Shown: one piece after another, positions 21,330-30,785 of the stretch
Layout: each line of letters begins with the position of its first letter
Position numbering within the stretch: position 1 is the stretch's first letter
DNA from: Eutreptiella sp. 'Long Island Sound 2002'
Lineage: Eukaryota; Euglenozoa; Euglenophyceae; Eutreptiales; Eutreptiaceae
Assembly: GCA_964036045.1 (NCBI GenBank)
Contig: OZ038381.1
Span: forward strand, 117,325,790-117,389,789
DNA: 64,000 nt
Reading direction: 5' to 3'
Position numbers and translations under genes: made by a program
Notes under the pieces: model-generated
Seen by the model: only the letters and a program-made list of their open reading frames with translations
Told to the model about the DNA's origin: nothing
Databases searched by the model: none

Positions 21330-22450
21330 TTTCTTTCTTTTTGCTTTCCATTTTCCGCGCCCCCGTTGTCTCCTTCTTTCTCTGGTTTCCGGCCCCTGGT
21401 GCCTTGTTTCTCTTTTCCCCTCCCCCCCGCCTTGTGTTTTTTTTCTCTTCTCGCGCCCCCGTTGCCTCCGGCTTTCTTTGGTTTCCGGCCCCGTGTGCCC
21501 TGGGCCTTGGCGCTGTGTGCTGTTTGTTTAGTTGGCCTCCCGCTCCCCGGCTCTCCGCGCGCTCTCGCCTCTTTTGTGGTTCCTGCCTGGCCACTGGCTG
21601 CTCCTCGGTGGTTGCTGCCCCCCCCCCCCCCCTCCCTTTTGTGCCTTGCTGTTTTTCTCGCTGCCGCTTTCTGTTCCGTCATTTTTTTGCCCGTTGCGCG
21701 GTCCCGTTGTCTCTGGTTTTCCTGGTGCCTTCTTTCTCTTTTCCCCTCCCCCCGGCCTTGTGTTTTTTTTTTCCGTCTCGCGCCCCCTTTGTCTCCGGCT
21801 TTCTTTGGTTTCCGGCCCCGGATGCCCTCGGCCTTGGCGCTGTGTGCTGTTTGTTTTGTTGGCCTCCCGCTTCTTGGCTCTCCGCGCGCTCTCGCCTCTT
21901 TTGTGGTTCCTGCCTGGCCGGTGGCTGCTCCTGGGCCGTTTCTGCCCCCCCCCCCCCTTATGTGCCTTGCTGTTTTTCTCGCTGCCGCTTTGTGCTCCAT
22001 TTTTTTGTTTTCGTTTTTTTTCCGTTGCGCGCCCCCGTTGTCTCTCGATTTCCTTGGTTTCCGCCCAGGGGTGCCCTGGGCCTTGGCGCTGTTTGCTGTT
22101 TGTTTTGTTGGCCTCCAGCTCCTCGGCTCGCCGTGCGCTCTCGCTTCTTTTGTGGTTTCTCTCCGGCCGTTGGCTGCTCCTCGGTGGTTGCTGCCCCCTC
22201 CCCCCCCCCCGCTTTTTGTGTCTCGCTGTTTTTCTCGCTGCCGCTTTGTGCTCTTTTTTTGTTTTTGTTTTTTTATTTTCCGTTTTGCGCCCCCGTTGTC
22301 TCTGGCTTTCTCTGGTTTCCGGCCCCGGGTGCCCTGGGCCTTGGCGCTGTGGGTTTGATTTGTCCGTCTCCCGCTTCTCGTCTCTCCGTGCGCTCTCGCC
22401 TCTTTTGTGTTGCCCACCTGGCCGTTGGCTGCTTCGTGGTGTTTGCTGAC
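21330..22450 (-). repeat. VNTR with units of about 250-330 bp and polypyrimidine tracts
   Basis: Four imperfect units each contain a GTTGGCCTCCCGCT-like block (about 21531, 21858, 22107 and 22350), CGCGCTCTCGCCTCTTTTGTG, GGCTGCTCCT and C-runs of 9-18, followed by GTGCCTTGCTGTTTTTCTCGC, T-runs and GCGCCCCCGTTGTCTC. Spacing varies (327, 249, about 245 bp), mostly through the C- and T-runs. Confidence 0.8.
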
Positions 22451-23610
22451 CCCCCCCCCTTTGTGTCTCGCGGTTTTCGTCGCTGCCGCTCGGTGCTTTG
22501 TTTTTTTTTTCTTCGGCGGTTTTCGCCGCCTGCTCGCCCCCCCCCCTGGTGCGTGCGTGGTGCCTTGTGCTGTCTGCTGCTGCCGCGGTGCGCTGCCCTT
22601 CCGTGTTTGGTGCTGTGCTGTGATGCCTCGCCTTGCTGTGCTGTGGGCTGCTGCGTGCTGTGCGCTGTTTGTTGGGGTGTTTGTTTCTGTGTTGTGCTGC
22701 GCTGTTGGTTGCTGCTGCATGTTGTGCCGTGTCTTTGGTCGTGCCGTCTGGTTGGGTTGTTCGCGGTGTGGCTTGCTGCCTGGTTTTGGTCTGAGTTGCC
22801 GTGTGTTGTGCTGTGCTGTGTGTCCCTGGGTGTGGTGCTGCGCCGCGCTGCTGCGCGTCATGCCTCCCGGTGTCCTGTTGTTGTGTGCTGTGTTGTTTTG
22901 TTGCGCTTGTTTGGTGTCGCTGTTTGTTGTGCCGTGTCCTCTGGCGCTGCCCGTCGCCCTGGGGCCCTGTGCTTTGCTGCGCTGTGTTTTGCGGTGTTCA
23001 TCCGCGCTGTGTGCTCTGTGCTGTGTGTGTTTTGTCGTGGCGTGCTGGTGCGCGCTGTTGTTCGCCGCTGTGCTGCGTGCTGTGTGTGTCCTGGGGTGTC
23101 GTGTTGTGTGTTCCCTGTCCTCTTCGGTCTGTGTGGTGCTGTGTTCCGTTGTGCTCGTGCGTTTGCGTCGTGCTGTTCGTGTCGTCCGTGCTGTTGCTGG
23201 CGCCTGGTGCTGTGGTGCGCTGCTGTGTGTTGCGCTGTTTTCTTTGGTGTTCTGTGGTGTGGTGCTGGGTCTGGCGGCCAGTGGTGATCTGCTGGCTGTG
23301 TGTTTTCCGGTGTCGGTGTCCCTGTCTGGCCGCGTGGTCTGGTTCCCTGTGGCTGGTGTGGTTTGCTGTGGTGCCCTGCTTGCCTGTGTAGTGTTCTGTG
23401 GTGCTGTGCTGTCTCATGGTGCTGTGCTGTTGTGTTCTGCTGTCGTTTTGCGGTGCTGTTTGTGCTTGCTTTGCCCTCCTTTGGCCTGTCGTGCTGTGCT
23501 GTGCTGTGCTGTTGGTTGTCTCTCCTGTTTTGTGCCCGGTGGTGGTGTCTGTGTGCTTTGGTGCCCTGTCTCTCCCTGCCGGCTCGGTTTTCCATTTTTT
23601 TGAAAAAAAT
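22451..23610. other. G/T/C simple-sequence tract with almost no A; no gene seen
   Basis: TGTGCTGTGCTGT-like sequence dominates, with essentially no A from 22540 to 23580. Frames are open on both strands for compositional reasons. The tract ends in a T-run and A-run at 23590-23610, where ordinary base composition returns. Confidence 0.6.
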
Positions 23611-24228
23611 TAAAATTATACTGTACGCAACCCACGCGCGAGCAACAAGACCATATTTTACTTACTGACTTATGTGTTACCCGTCGGCCTCCGTGGTGTC
23701 GTTGATGAAAGTACTCCAAACTCTTTTTCCCATTCTTGAAGTTGTAGTTGAACTTGGTGGTCGTGGTCTTGACGGCGCGTAATGTCCGCCTTCAGCAAAG
23801 AGGAGGCAAAGGCGCCGAGGGGGGGGGGGGCAGCGGGAGGAAGGAGTACATGGCGAAAAAGACAGGAACTGAGGAAGCGAGTTCAGGGGCGCGGCGTTCT
23901 ACGAAAGAAAACAAATTTCCAAGTTTTACGCGTTGCTCGCGACGCAGTTTTCCTTACGTAGACGGCGTATTAGACAGGGGCAAGGACAGCGTTATGTTCA
24001 TGTTAGCGTTACGGCGCTTACGGCGCTATTTATTTGTCTTTTTAAGGTCAAAGTTTTCGATGTCGTGTTTTAACGCGTTTCGCCGCGCGCTTTTTGCCCT
24101 AAGCGTTTTTTATGCTATTTAGCTTGATTTCCAGCTATGTAGAAAATTGTTTCGTCGTGTTTTTCTTATTCTTTTATTTCCTTTCTGGCGCTGAGGATCA
24201 GCGCGCGCAACGTTTCCATGTTATCACC
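23611..24228. other. Balanced-composition spacer, possibly unique host DNA
   Basis: This is the only stretch here with mixed composition and no match elsewhere in the window. A + strand frame at 23748-24122 (124 codons, alternative start) has no motif and is probably chance. A short GGCGCTTACGGCGCTATTT repeat-like block is at about 24010-24035. No gene is called. Confidence 0.45.
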
Positions 24229-24273
24229 ATATAGTGTTGGGAGTTTTCATTGTAGGCCACGTGTGGAAGGGAT

Positions 24274-25215
24274 CTAGGACGGGCTGATGACCATCATGTG
24301 GCGCCTTTTGCAACACTCATAATATATGTCCAGGATATTTAAGTAGTGGGATAGGAAGTGAATAGGCGGCATGGAGCCTGCGATCTGTGCTCTTTCTATC
24401 AGGCAGTCAGCGTAGATGATTGAGCGTGTGAAAGCCTTGGCACTGGAGAGTTCAACAGTGGGAAAGTGAATGTCAAAAGGGACCAGACCGGTGACAGTCA
24501 GGGTCACAGGCACCTCGGTGGATTCAGGCACTAAGTGCTGTGTTGCGATCATGAGCGGACTGCAAAGGGAGGTGGTGATTGTTCCTTCATTGACTTGTGG
24601 TTCTTGGATATCGTTTTCGGCATCAATGTCCGCCCATCTTGTTTGCTGGAGCTTGGCTTGATCATGTGCTATACCTGGTCCTTTTAACAGGGTTTGGATG
24701 CGGAGAGTGTTTACCAAAACAGCATCGTTTTGTTTGAGGGGGTCCACCAGGTCGCCATTGAATCGTGCCGTTTCTTGCCAGCGGAGGCGGAATGGCAGGT
24801 CGCCGCTGTGTGACTTGATGATCCATGATAGGACTTTCCTGTTAGTAGAGATGTGATCAGGACCTAATAGTCTATAAGAACGGGTTTTAAACTCAGATAT
24901 AATACTGGCACACAAGATCTTCTCTGCTTCAGCAAGGACACGGACTGAGGAATGCAGAAAGGAGGAGAAGAGGTCTTACCTGACTTGTTTGTGCTTGTCT
25001 GCCATCTGGACAGAGGCCTGCTGTAGTGTTTCTGTTAACCGAAGGGCAGAGGCCTGGTCCAGGCGCAACAGGGATTGGTGGCAGTGAATATTGTGATTTG
25101 CGAACATGGAGTACTGGTGCAGGCTGAAGGCGGTGATGTTTCGTTGGGTCGTGGTGTCGTAGTCGCTGCAGAGTAAGTCACGCTCGGTTTCTTCGTAAGC
25201 CATCGTCAGATTCAT
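24274..25215 (-). pseudogene. R2 ORF-B, unknown family, same in-frame UAA
   Basis: ATG at 25215, TAA at 24976-24978, then the same frame stays open to 24274. Key stretches match R1: SALRLTETLQQASVQMADKH before the stop, then VRVLAEAEKILCASIISEF, LRIQTLLKGPGIAH, VPVTLTVTGLVPFDIHFPTV and CLIERAQIAGSMP. The UAA with surrounding CAG|GTAAGA is retained in both copies. The ATG lies 20 bases after the ORF-A stop, so the two ORFs are packed as in a compact viral or mobile genome, or are exons of one gene. The biochemical role is unknown. Reading this as one disrupted protein is an inference. Confidence 0.5.
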
Positions 25216-25234
25216 TTGCAGGGCGAGAGGCTAC

Positions 25235-26575
25235 TTAGTTGTTTCGGGATTGAGGTGACCGTGCTAGAGACTGCTTGGTTTCATTCGGGTGATGCGTGTC
25301 TTGGACGTTGCTGAAGCTGATGGAGCGCGCTGCCTTAGAGCGCGTTCTTCGGCGCCGACGTTTCGGTTCGGACTTTGCGTCAGTTGGCGGGAAACAGAGG
25401 ACGTTGTCATTGGGCAGGACGGTTTCAGTGGGCTCAGTATCTGAACTTGTTCGTGAGCAGGGATGACTTTGGTTAGCAGAAGTCGTAGCCAGAGTGTCAT
25501 TGGGGTGTTTCCTCAACTTGTCAGTATCATCGGGACTGTTTGGTAAGGGAGACCTTACCGCAGGTGCAATTTGCGTGCGATCATCGCTGGAGCTGCTTTG
25601 CGGGGATGGCATTGTGTCAGACGAACCGGGCGATCGTGTTGGTGACTGGGGTTGGTGCTGGTGAGTGATAGTGGTCATCGGCGTGCAGTCCCTCAGCCTG
25701 TTAGCTGGTGAGCTTGGTTTTGCGGCATCAGAAGAAATGGGCTCCGCAGGTTCATGGTTGTTGCTTTGATCCGGATGAACAGGGGAATGAGTAACTTCTC
25801 TGCTCTCGGCGTAGTCAGGGGTTTCAGTCTTCAGACGAGCTGAAGCAAGGGATGGTGATGGGACCTGGGCGCTAAATCGGTGTGGAAATTTTGACCAAAT
25901 GGGCACCGCAGATTCATGGTTGTTGCTTTGATCCGGAAGAACAGGGGAATGAGTAACTTCTCTGCGCTCGGCGTAGTCAGGCGTTTCGGTCTTCAAACAG
26001 GCTGAAGCAAGGGATGGTGATGGGACCTGTTCACTAAATCGTTGTGCAAATTTTGACCAGGACTTCTTTGCAGCGAGCGAAGGGTCTGCTTGCTCCGCAG
26101 TCGTTGCTTCCTGCTGGTGCTGGGACGCCACATGGTGTGGGTCTTCGCCGCCAGCGGTTGCGGACTGCCAAGGAGAAATCGTTTGGACTGGTACTTTTAG
26201 GTTTTCAGCCGGGCTGGTTAACAGGGTGTTTTGAGTAGTGCAGAAATAAGGCGGAGCGTGCTTAGGGTCGTGAGACGTTTTAGAACTTCGCTGCGGCGCA
26301 AAGTTTGTATGGTAGAGAGCAGAAGGTGACTGACAACTCGAAATCTCTGATGGCGAAGGCGTGGTTTCAGTTACGGCTTGGGTCCTGGAGATTTGTGAGA
26401 TAGCGGAAGGTATCTGAAGGTTGGAAAGTGCGATGTCTTCGAGAATGGATAGTGATCGTGAAAATGGGTTATCAGAACTTCTGTCGATGCGTAAGGTTTT
26501 ATCTAGGAGCCGGGGCTGCCTGCTTTCCTGGAGGGGGGGGCGGTGCTCCGCGGCACAGACGCGGAGGCCAATGTC
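25235..26575 (-). CDS. R2 ORF-A, Ser/Pro/Thr-rich protein with internal repeat and NLS
   Basis: The frame is open for 446 codons from 26575 to a stop at 25235. No ATG occurs in the first third; a GTG lies at 26131. The N-terminal region (RLLDKTLRIDRSSDNPFSRS, ILEDIALSNLQ) is followed by two units of about 55 residues with SLAS-LKTETPDYAE-REVTHSPV and PDQSNNHE-A-PI. Then comes a disordered Ser/Pro stretch, and a basic cluster PKRRRRRTRSKAARSISFS (about 25350) resembling a nuclear localisation signal. The missing ATG suggests an upstream exon or a lost start. I do not recognise the family. It could be a host nuclear protein or the gag-like ORF of an unclassified element. Confidence 0.5.
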   Translation of the reverse strand, partial: DIGLRVCAAEHRPPLQESRQPRLLDKTLRIDRSSDNPFSRSLSILEDIALSNLQIPSAISQISRTQAVTETTPSPSEISSCQSPSALYHTNFAPQRSSKTSHDPKHAPPYFCTTQNTLLTSPAENLKVPVQTISPWQSATAGGEDPHHVASQHQQEATTAEQADPSLAAKKSWSKFAQRFSEQVPSPSLASACLKTETPDYAERREVTHSPVLPDQSNNHESAVPIWSKFPHRFSAQVPSPSLASARLKTETPDYAESREVTHSPVHPDQSNNHEPAEPISSDAAKPSSPANRLRDCTPMTTITHQHQPQSPTRSPGSSDTMPSPQSSSSDDRTQIAPAVRSPLPNSPDDTDKLRKHPNDTLATTSANQSHPCSRTSSDTEPTETVLPNDNVLCFPPTDAKSEPKRRRRRTRSKAARSISFSNVQDTHHPNETKQSLARSPQSRNN

Positions 26576-27199
26576 TCACTGCCAAAAAAAAAACGATCCG
26601 TCGCCCGTTCCGCAGAAATGTAAAGACAACAAAAAAAATACTTTCACGAGAATCAACTAACAGTACCAGAAAATCAGTTTTCCCTGTTCAAATGAATACG
26701 GCCATCCTGACAGAACCAAGGCCCGGAGGACCCTTTCGTGGTCCTCCCGGGCCACCCACCCCCCCGGGGGTACTTCTCGGTTCCCCCCGTCGCTGCAGAG
26801 GAGCACGGCATGGAAGGGCCGGTTCCTCAACCCCCTGGTGGTTCCCGAGGTGGCCCAGCTCAGCCACCCATACACCTCCAGCACCAGGGGGAGGGCTTTG
26901 CACCCCAGGGGGTCAGGGGGTCCGCTCCAGTCCCGGACGCAATCGTTCCTGGCCTCGCTCTTCCACATGGTTGCCGCTGACCGGCTGTAAAGAGCGCAGT
27001 TTTTGCAGTGGACTACAGCAGGCAAGCAGAACCCAGGAGACGGCGAAGCCAAGGGTAAGAGGACATGATGCAGCAGGAGCACCAGGACGACTACGCCTGG
27101 GGGGGAGCCGCAACGCCGAGCACACGCAAAACAACAACAACCCCAGAGGGGAGACAGCGCCTGGTTGACCCCGATGACCTTGGCAGCCTCAGGAGCCGG

Positions 27200-27870
27200 G
27201 AGCACGCACCAGGCGCACTCCCCCCAGGCCCCACCCACACGGTATACAGTGCGCAGCAGGAAACCAACGGCCCAGTGACGCAGGGGCCATTACCCCAGCC
27301 CTGCCAACACCACCGGGCCCCAAGGGGGGGAGACGACAGGGGAGGGAACGACACGGCGCTAACTGGAACCGGAACCAGACCAAACCCCATCACAACGTAC
27401 TGACTACAGCGCCCGCGCCACAGACCGAACCGCAAGCAACAGGCCAACCCAGCGTACCCCGAGCATGGACCGCACAGGGTATAGCCAAAACACGGACTAC
27501 AGTCACATGCCGCGGCGCGACACCGACGACCTCAACAGCCCCAGCAATGGAGGCCGAGGGCGAGCACCAGACACATACACCCCCAGCCCTACACACACGG
27601 TGTACAGCGCACAACGGGACGACCACACGGCAACCCAAGGGCACGCCCACCGCTGCCCCGAGACGGCCGGCTCAACCGGGCCCCAAGAGCGAAGACAAGC
27701 TGGAGGACAGAGGGCACAGCGGCAGTTGGACCCAGAATAGGACCCATACCCGTCACAACACACTGACTACAGCGACCGAACCACGAACCGAACCACAAAC
27801 ACCACACGGTGTCGGCGTACCCCGAGCCAAGACCGCACGGAGTACAGCGCCCAAAACAAAGACCACTGCC
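27200..27870 (+). repeat. Tandem duplication of about 360 bp in the LINE leader
   Basis: Matching blocks recur at a spacing of 357-363 bases: CACACGGTATACAGTGCGCA / CACACGGTGTACAGCGCACA (about 27235, 27593), CATCACAACGTACTGACTAC / CGTCACAACACACTGACTAC (about 27388, 27751) and GCGTACCCCGAGC followed by GACCGCAC (about 27451, 27813). Monomer arrays at LINE 5' ends act as promoters in some L1 families. That role is only a suggestion here. Confidence 0.7.
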
Positions 27871-27938
27871 GCACGCCTCAACACGAGGCGCAACACCACG
27901 GCGACCGGGACAACGCCCGGAGGCCGGAACCACAAACG

Positions 27939-28664
27939 TTGCCGTTCGTCACGGAAAGGACGCAGCCAAGCACGCCAGACGAACACACACGCGAAGCACC
28001 ACTGTGCGTGTCAAGTGGAACATCCGACACCGCGATGGAAACCCACTCCAAACTATCCACCCCTCCCGAAGCCCTTAACCTACCCCTGGAATCACTGCCC
28101 AGTGGCCTCAACGTCTCCGCGAACCACGACCACATGGACCTAGACAACGATCCACTGCAGGGCAGCAACGAACGCGTACTGCAGATGGCGGCCGTCGCGC
28201 ACCAACGACCCACATGGAGCCTGTACCGGGCACTCAACGAAACGGACCAACGGATAACGGGAACAGGAGAAAACAGTAACCCAGGGGCGTACATCCAGGA
28301 ACTGCGAAGAGACATGCAAAACGCCCAGCAACAATCGCCGGAAGGAGTGGTGGTGCAGGGACGGGAAACCAAAACTGGAGCCTGGACGAACCTCGCAGGA
28401 GCCCCGCGCGCGCAGGAGGCCCTGACCTTCATCCAAGAATCCGACGCCCCATCGCCAGCAACCCTCCAGGAAACAGCGGCGGCTCTCGTCGTGACCCTGC
28501 ACAGTTGGACGCGAGGCCACACCATCGTCCTGCATGACAAAACGGGGCCACCCTACGCATGCACCGCGCCATGCCGACCGACCAACGCGTCCACGGGTGA
28601 AGCCCACCTAGAATGGACACCTGAACGAGAAGATGACGAATACACCCTGGTGCACGCCACCTGA
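27939..28664 (+). pseudogene. LINE ORF1-like segment a
   Basis: A frame open to TGA at 28662-28664 and continuing in the same frame afterwards. It encodes helical blocks (NERVLQMAAVAHQRPTWSLY, AYIQELRRDMQNAQQQ) and a C-terminal module TAAALVVTLHSWTRGHTIVL followed by EAHLEWTPEREDDEYTLVHA. The last module loosely resembles the end of OTU-type cysteine proteases, which some non-LTR elements carry, but the catalytic Asp-Gly-Asp-x-x-Cys start is not visible, so I do not call it. The only start codons are alternative ones or the internal ATG at 28042. Confidence 0.4.
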
Positions 28665-28697
28665 CACCGACACAGGGCGACCAAGAAGAAGGAGCCC

Positions 28698-29114
28698 ATG
28701 CCCGAGCCAGCCGCGACCCCCCCACCGAGACCGGCCCCCCGACACTGGACCCTGTACAAGCAGCTGGCCCATGCCCGCACCGTAGCCAAGCACAGTATCC
28801 AACCGTACATGGAAGCTGCGTACCTGGAACGCATGCTACAAGACTCGACCAAGTACGAAACGGAGGTCCTGGAGGGACACACGGGCCCACCGGATACCAC
28901 GTCCCGTACAACACGGGACTACGTAGTGCCAGACAGAGACATCGGGGCACTGGCTACGACCGTTCGCACCACGTTCGAAGACTGCTCAAGGCCCGACCAC
29001 CCGTTTGGGGACAACAACGACGCCTCCATCACAAACGCCATCCTAGCCTCCCACAGCTGGTCCACTCAGCAAAGCATCCACCTCCACACCCCGCAGGATG
29101 ACCCACGCGAGTGA
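28698..29114 (+). pseudogene. LINE ORF1-like segment b
   Basis: ATG at 28698, in the same frame as the preceding segment, open to TGA at 29112-29114. Predicted helical content is high (RHWTLYKQLAHARTVAKHSI, MEAAYLERMLQDSTKYETEV). The reading then moves to another frame, so a frameshift at about 29110 is likely. No known domain is recognised. Confidence 0.4.
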
Positions 29115-30785
29115 CCCCTGTTGGACCACCAGCGCTGGAGTTCTACCTGCACGAAGATGCAACCACCGGGGCGCACTGCATCACCAGCCTTCGACCAACA
29201 GTGTCACAACCAATACCGGAGCCACACATACCCCCCAGCCCAACAAAACCCCAAACGCCCACGCAACACGAACAGGAGCCCCCGCAACAAGGGCACAGCC
29301 CACCAGCCCAAAAAAGGACCGAGCCCCCCAGCGCCACCACGTCCGTCCAACAACTCGACAAGCCCCTCACCTCGCGTCACGTCCCAGACAACTACCAACT
29401 ACCCCGAGGGGGGAACCACACAAGGGGCACAGCAACGACATGGCGACTACCGACCGGCACCACTGATTGGAAGAAAATCCTCCCAGGGATAACAACGATG
29501 GAAGCCATGCGCCTCCTCACACCACACCAAGTACAACTAACACAGGCCATGCACCCCTTTATAACCACCCAGGGCACGGCCGCCATTGAAGGCACAGCCC
29601 TGAGAGAAAACGATCAAACGCTGCAGGCGAGACCCACACAGGCTATCTGGATAAACGCAACAGCGGGCACGGACATTGCCGTGGACCCCGACCCGGAGTG
29701 GGCGGCTATCCACTATACCCTGGACTGTGCCGAGAGCGACCCCACAGTGACGGAATGGTAGACGAGGTGGGCCGCTGAAGTCAACCGCCTCGAAGATGTC
29801 GCCCTCGACGACACCCTCACACCGCAGGCAATGGAGCCCGCGGGACGTGCCGCCCGTACACACCAGGACCCCAACAAGCACACCCTCTGGCACTACCCCA
29901 CTACCATACACCCAGAGGCGGTAACGCAGATCAAGGAGGCGCCGGGGATGTTCACAATATACTGCAACTTGACAACAGACAACGGCATGGTGCCCCAGGC
30001 CGCCGAGCCCCCACTGCCGCCCACCGTCACGGCACTCGGCAAGGCGGCCCAAGCCATGGCACACAGGGAGGGTGCCCCGCAGGACTGGACGCCGAACCTC
30101 CTCGTCGAGCAACGCGCCCACCACAACGCCAACAAAGCACAGCAGGCAGGACACCAAATACACCCGCCGATACGCAACAAAGACGGTATCCTCCAGCCCC
30201 ACAGCCCGTGGATGGTACACTTCATACTAGAAGACCACGGGGAAAATCGGAAAGGCACAGAAGTGCAAATCACACATGCCCTGGCGCACACGCACCTCAA
30301 CTACGCCGTCCCCCCCTCAAATATGCTCGTCACCTACAGCGAAGCACGGAAGTCGACGTACAGACTGCTGACCGACACCGAAGGCCCAGCGTACACAGTG
30401 TACACCTGGGCACCATACGGGGACCTGCCAGCCCCCGTCCGGCACCCAGATCTGTCCTGGCACCAACCCCTCCATGGGAGGCGAGTCGCCCGTCAAGGCA
30501 TCAAACCCGTGAGAAGCAGCGCCACCGGTGCCCACGGCAACCGGTCCCCCCCCAAGATTATCAACTCCGCTCTCGCAAACGCCAGGATGCCTCTCATCGA
30601 CACGGGGTGCCCCACCCCGGATGACACAACCCACCGCAGAACGTGGGGCAACATCAGAAGGGCCCTACACCACGACATCGACCGCGACCAAGCCACCAGG
30701 ATCGACCAAGGCTCTGTCACCATCAGGGTGGGGGTGGTTGAACACCCTAAACTCCCAAAACCTGCGCAGGGTGGCAGGGCCCTAC
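29111..30785 (+). pseudogene. LINE ORF1-like segment c, cut by the LTR
   Basis: One frame from 29111 to the insertion point, with a single TAG at 29759-29761. Contents: a Pro/Gln/Thr-rich linker, then DWKKILPGITTMEAMRLLTP, WAAIHYTLDCAESDPTVTEW up to the TAG, then LNYAVPPSNMLVTYSEARKS and AYTVYTWAPYGDLPAPVRHP. The last LINE codons before the LTR are at 30782-30785. Joining to 56711 keeps the frame. The family is unclear; by position this belongs to the gag-like ORF1 of the LINE. Confidence 0.45.

Larger units (their letters stand above)
17887..23610 (-). mobile_element. E2: minus-strand, minisatellite-rich T-poor element
   Basis: Read on the minus strand, the unit starts with a T-run/A-run (23615-23590) and passes through CA-rich repeats, a 2.1 kb two-monomer minisatellite and a conserved 3' tail shared with E3. 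It ends in (ACCT)n at 17917-17887. The + strand is almost free of A from about 18300 to 23590. There is no RT or endonuclease. The long open frames on both strands here encode only repeats of the DNA period. I read E2 as a 5'-truncated copy whose 3' untranslated repeats have expanded. Its outer right end is uncertain. Confidence 0.55.
24229..26656 (-). repeat. R2: second copy of the 2.4 kb two-ORF repeat
   Basis: This copy is collinear with R1 (15457-17886) and in the same orientation. R2 keeps ORF-A uninterrupted and the same in-frame UAA in ORF-B. It is bounded on the left by spacer and on the right, after CACGAGAATCAA, by the 5' end of the LINE. There is no terminal inverted repeat and no target duplication that I can identify. 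Confidence 0.9.
26657..30785 (+). mobile_element. LINE (non-LTR retrotransposon), 5' part
   Basis: The 5' half of a T-poor LINE is cut at 30785 by the LTR of chromovirus copy 3 and resumes at 56710. It consists of a 5' leader, a tandem duplication and gag-like frames with stops and shifts. If copy 3 is removed, the frame ending at 30785 continues open into 56711, which links the two halves. The 5' boundary is taken as the end of R2 and is not independently marked. Confidence 0.65.

Noticed and set aside
18316-21531. A 1071-codon + strand frame and 681/658/585-codon minus-strand frames over the minisatellite and VNTR
   Set aside because: The DNA lacks A (+ strand) or T (minus strand), so stop codons are nearly impossible. 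The translations repeat with the DNA period and carry no domain.
28300-28664. OTU-type protease domain in the LINE ORF1
   Set aside because: Only the end of the segment resembles OTU proteases; the catalytic Cys motif is not visible.
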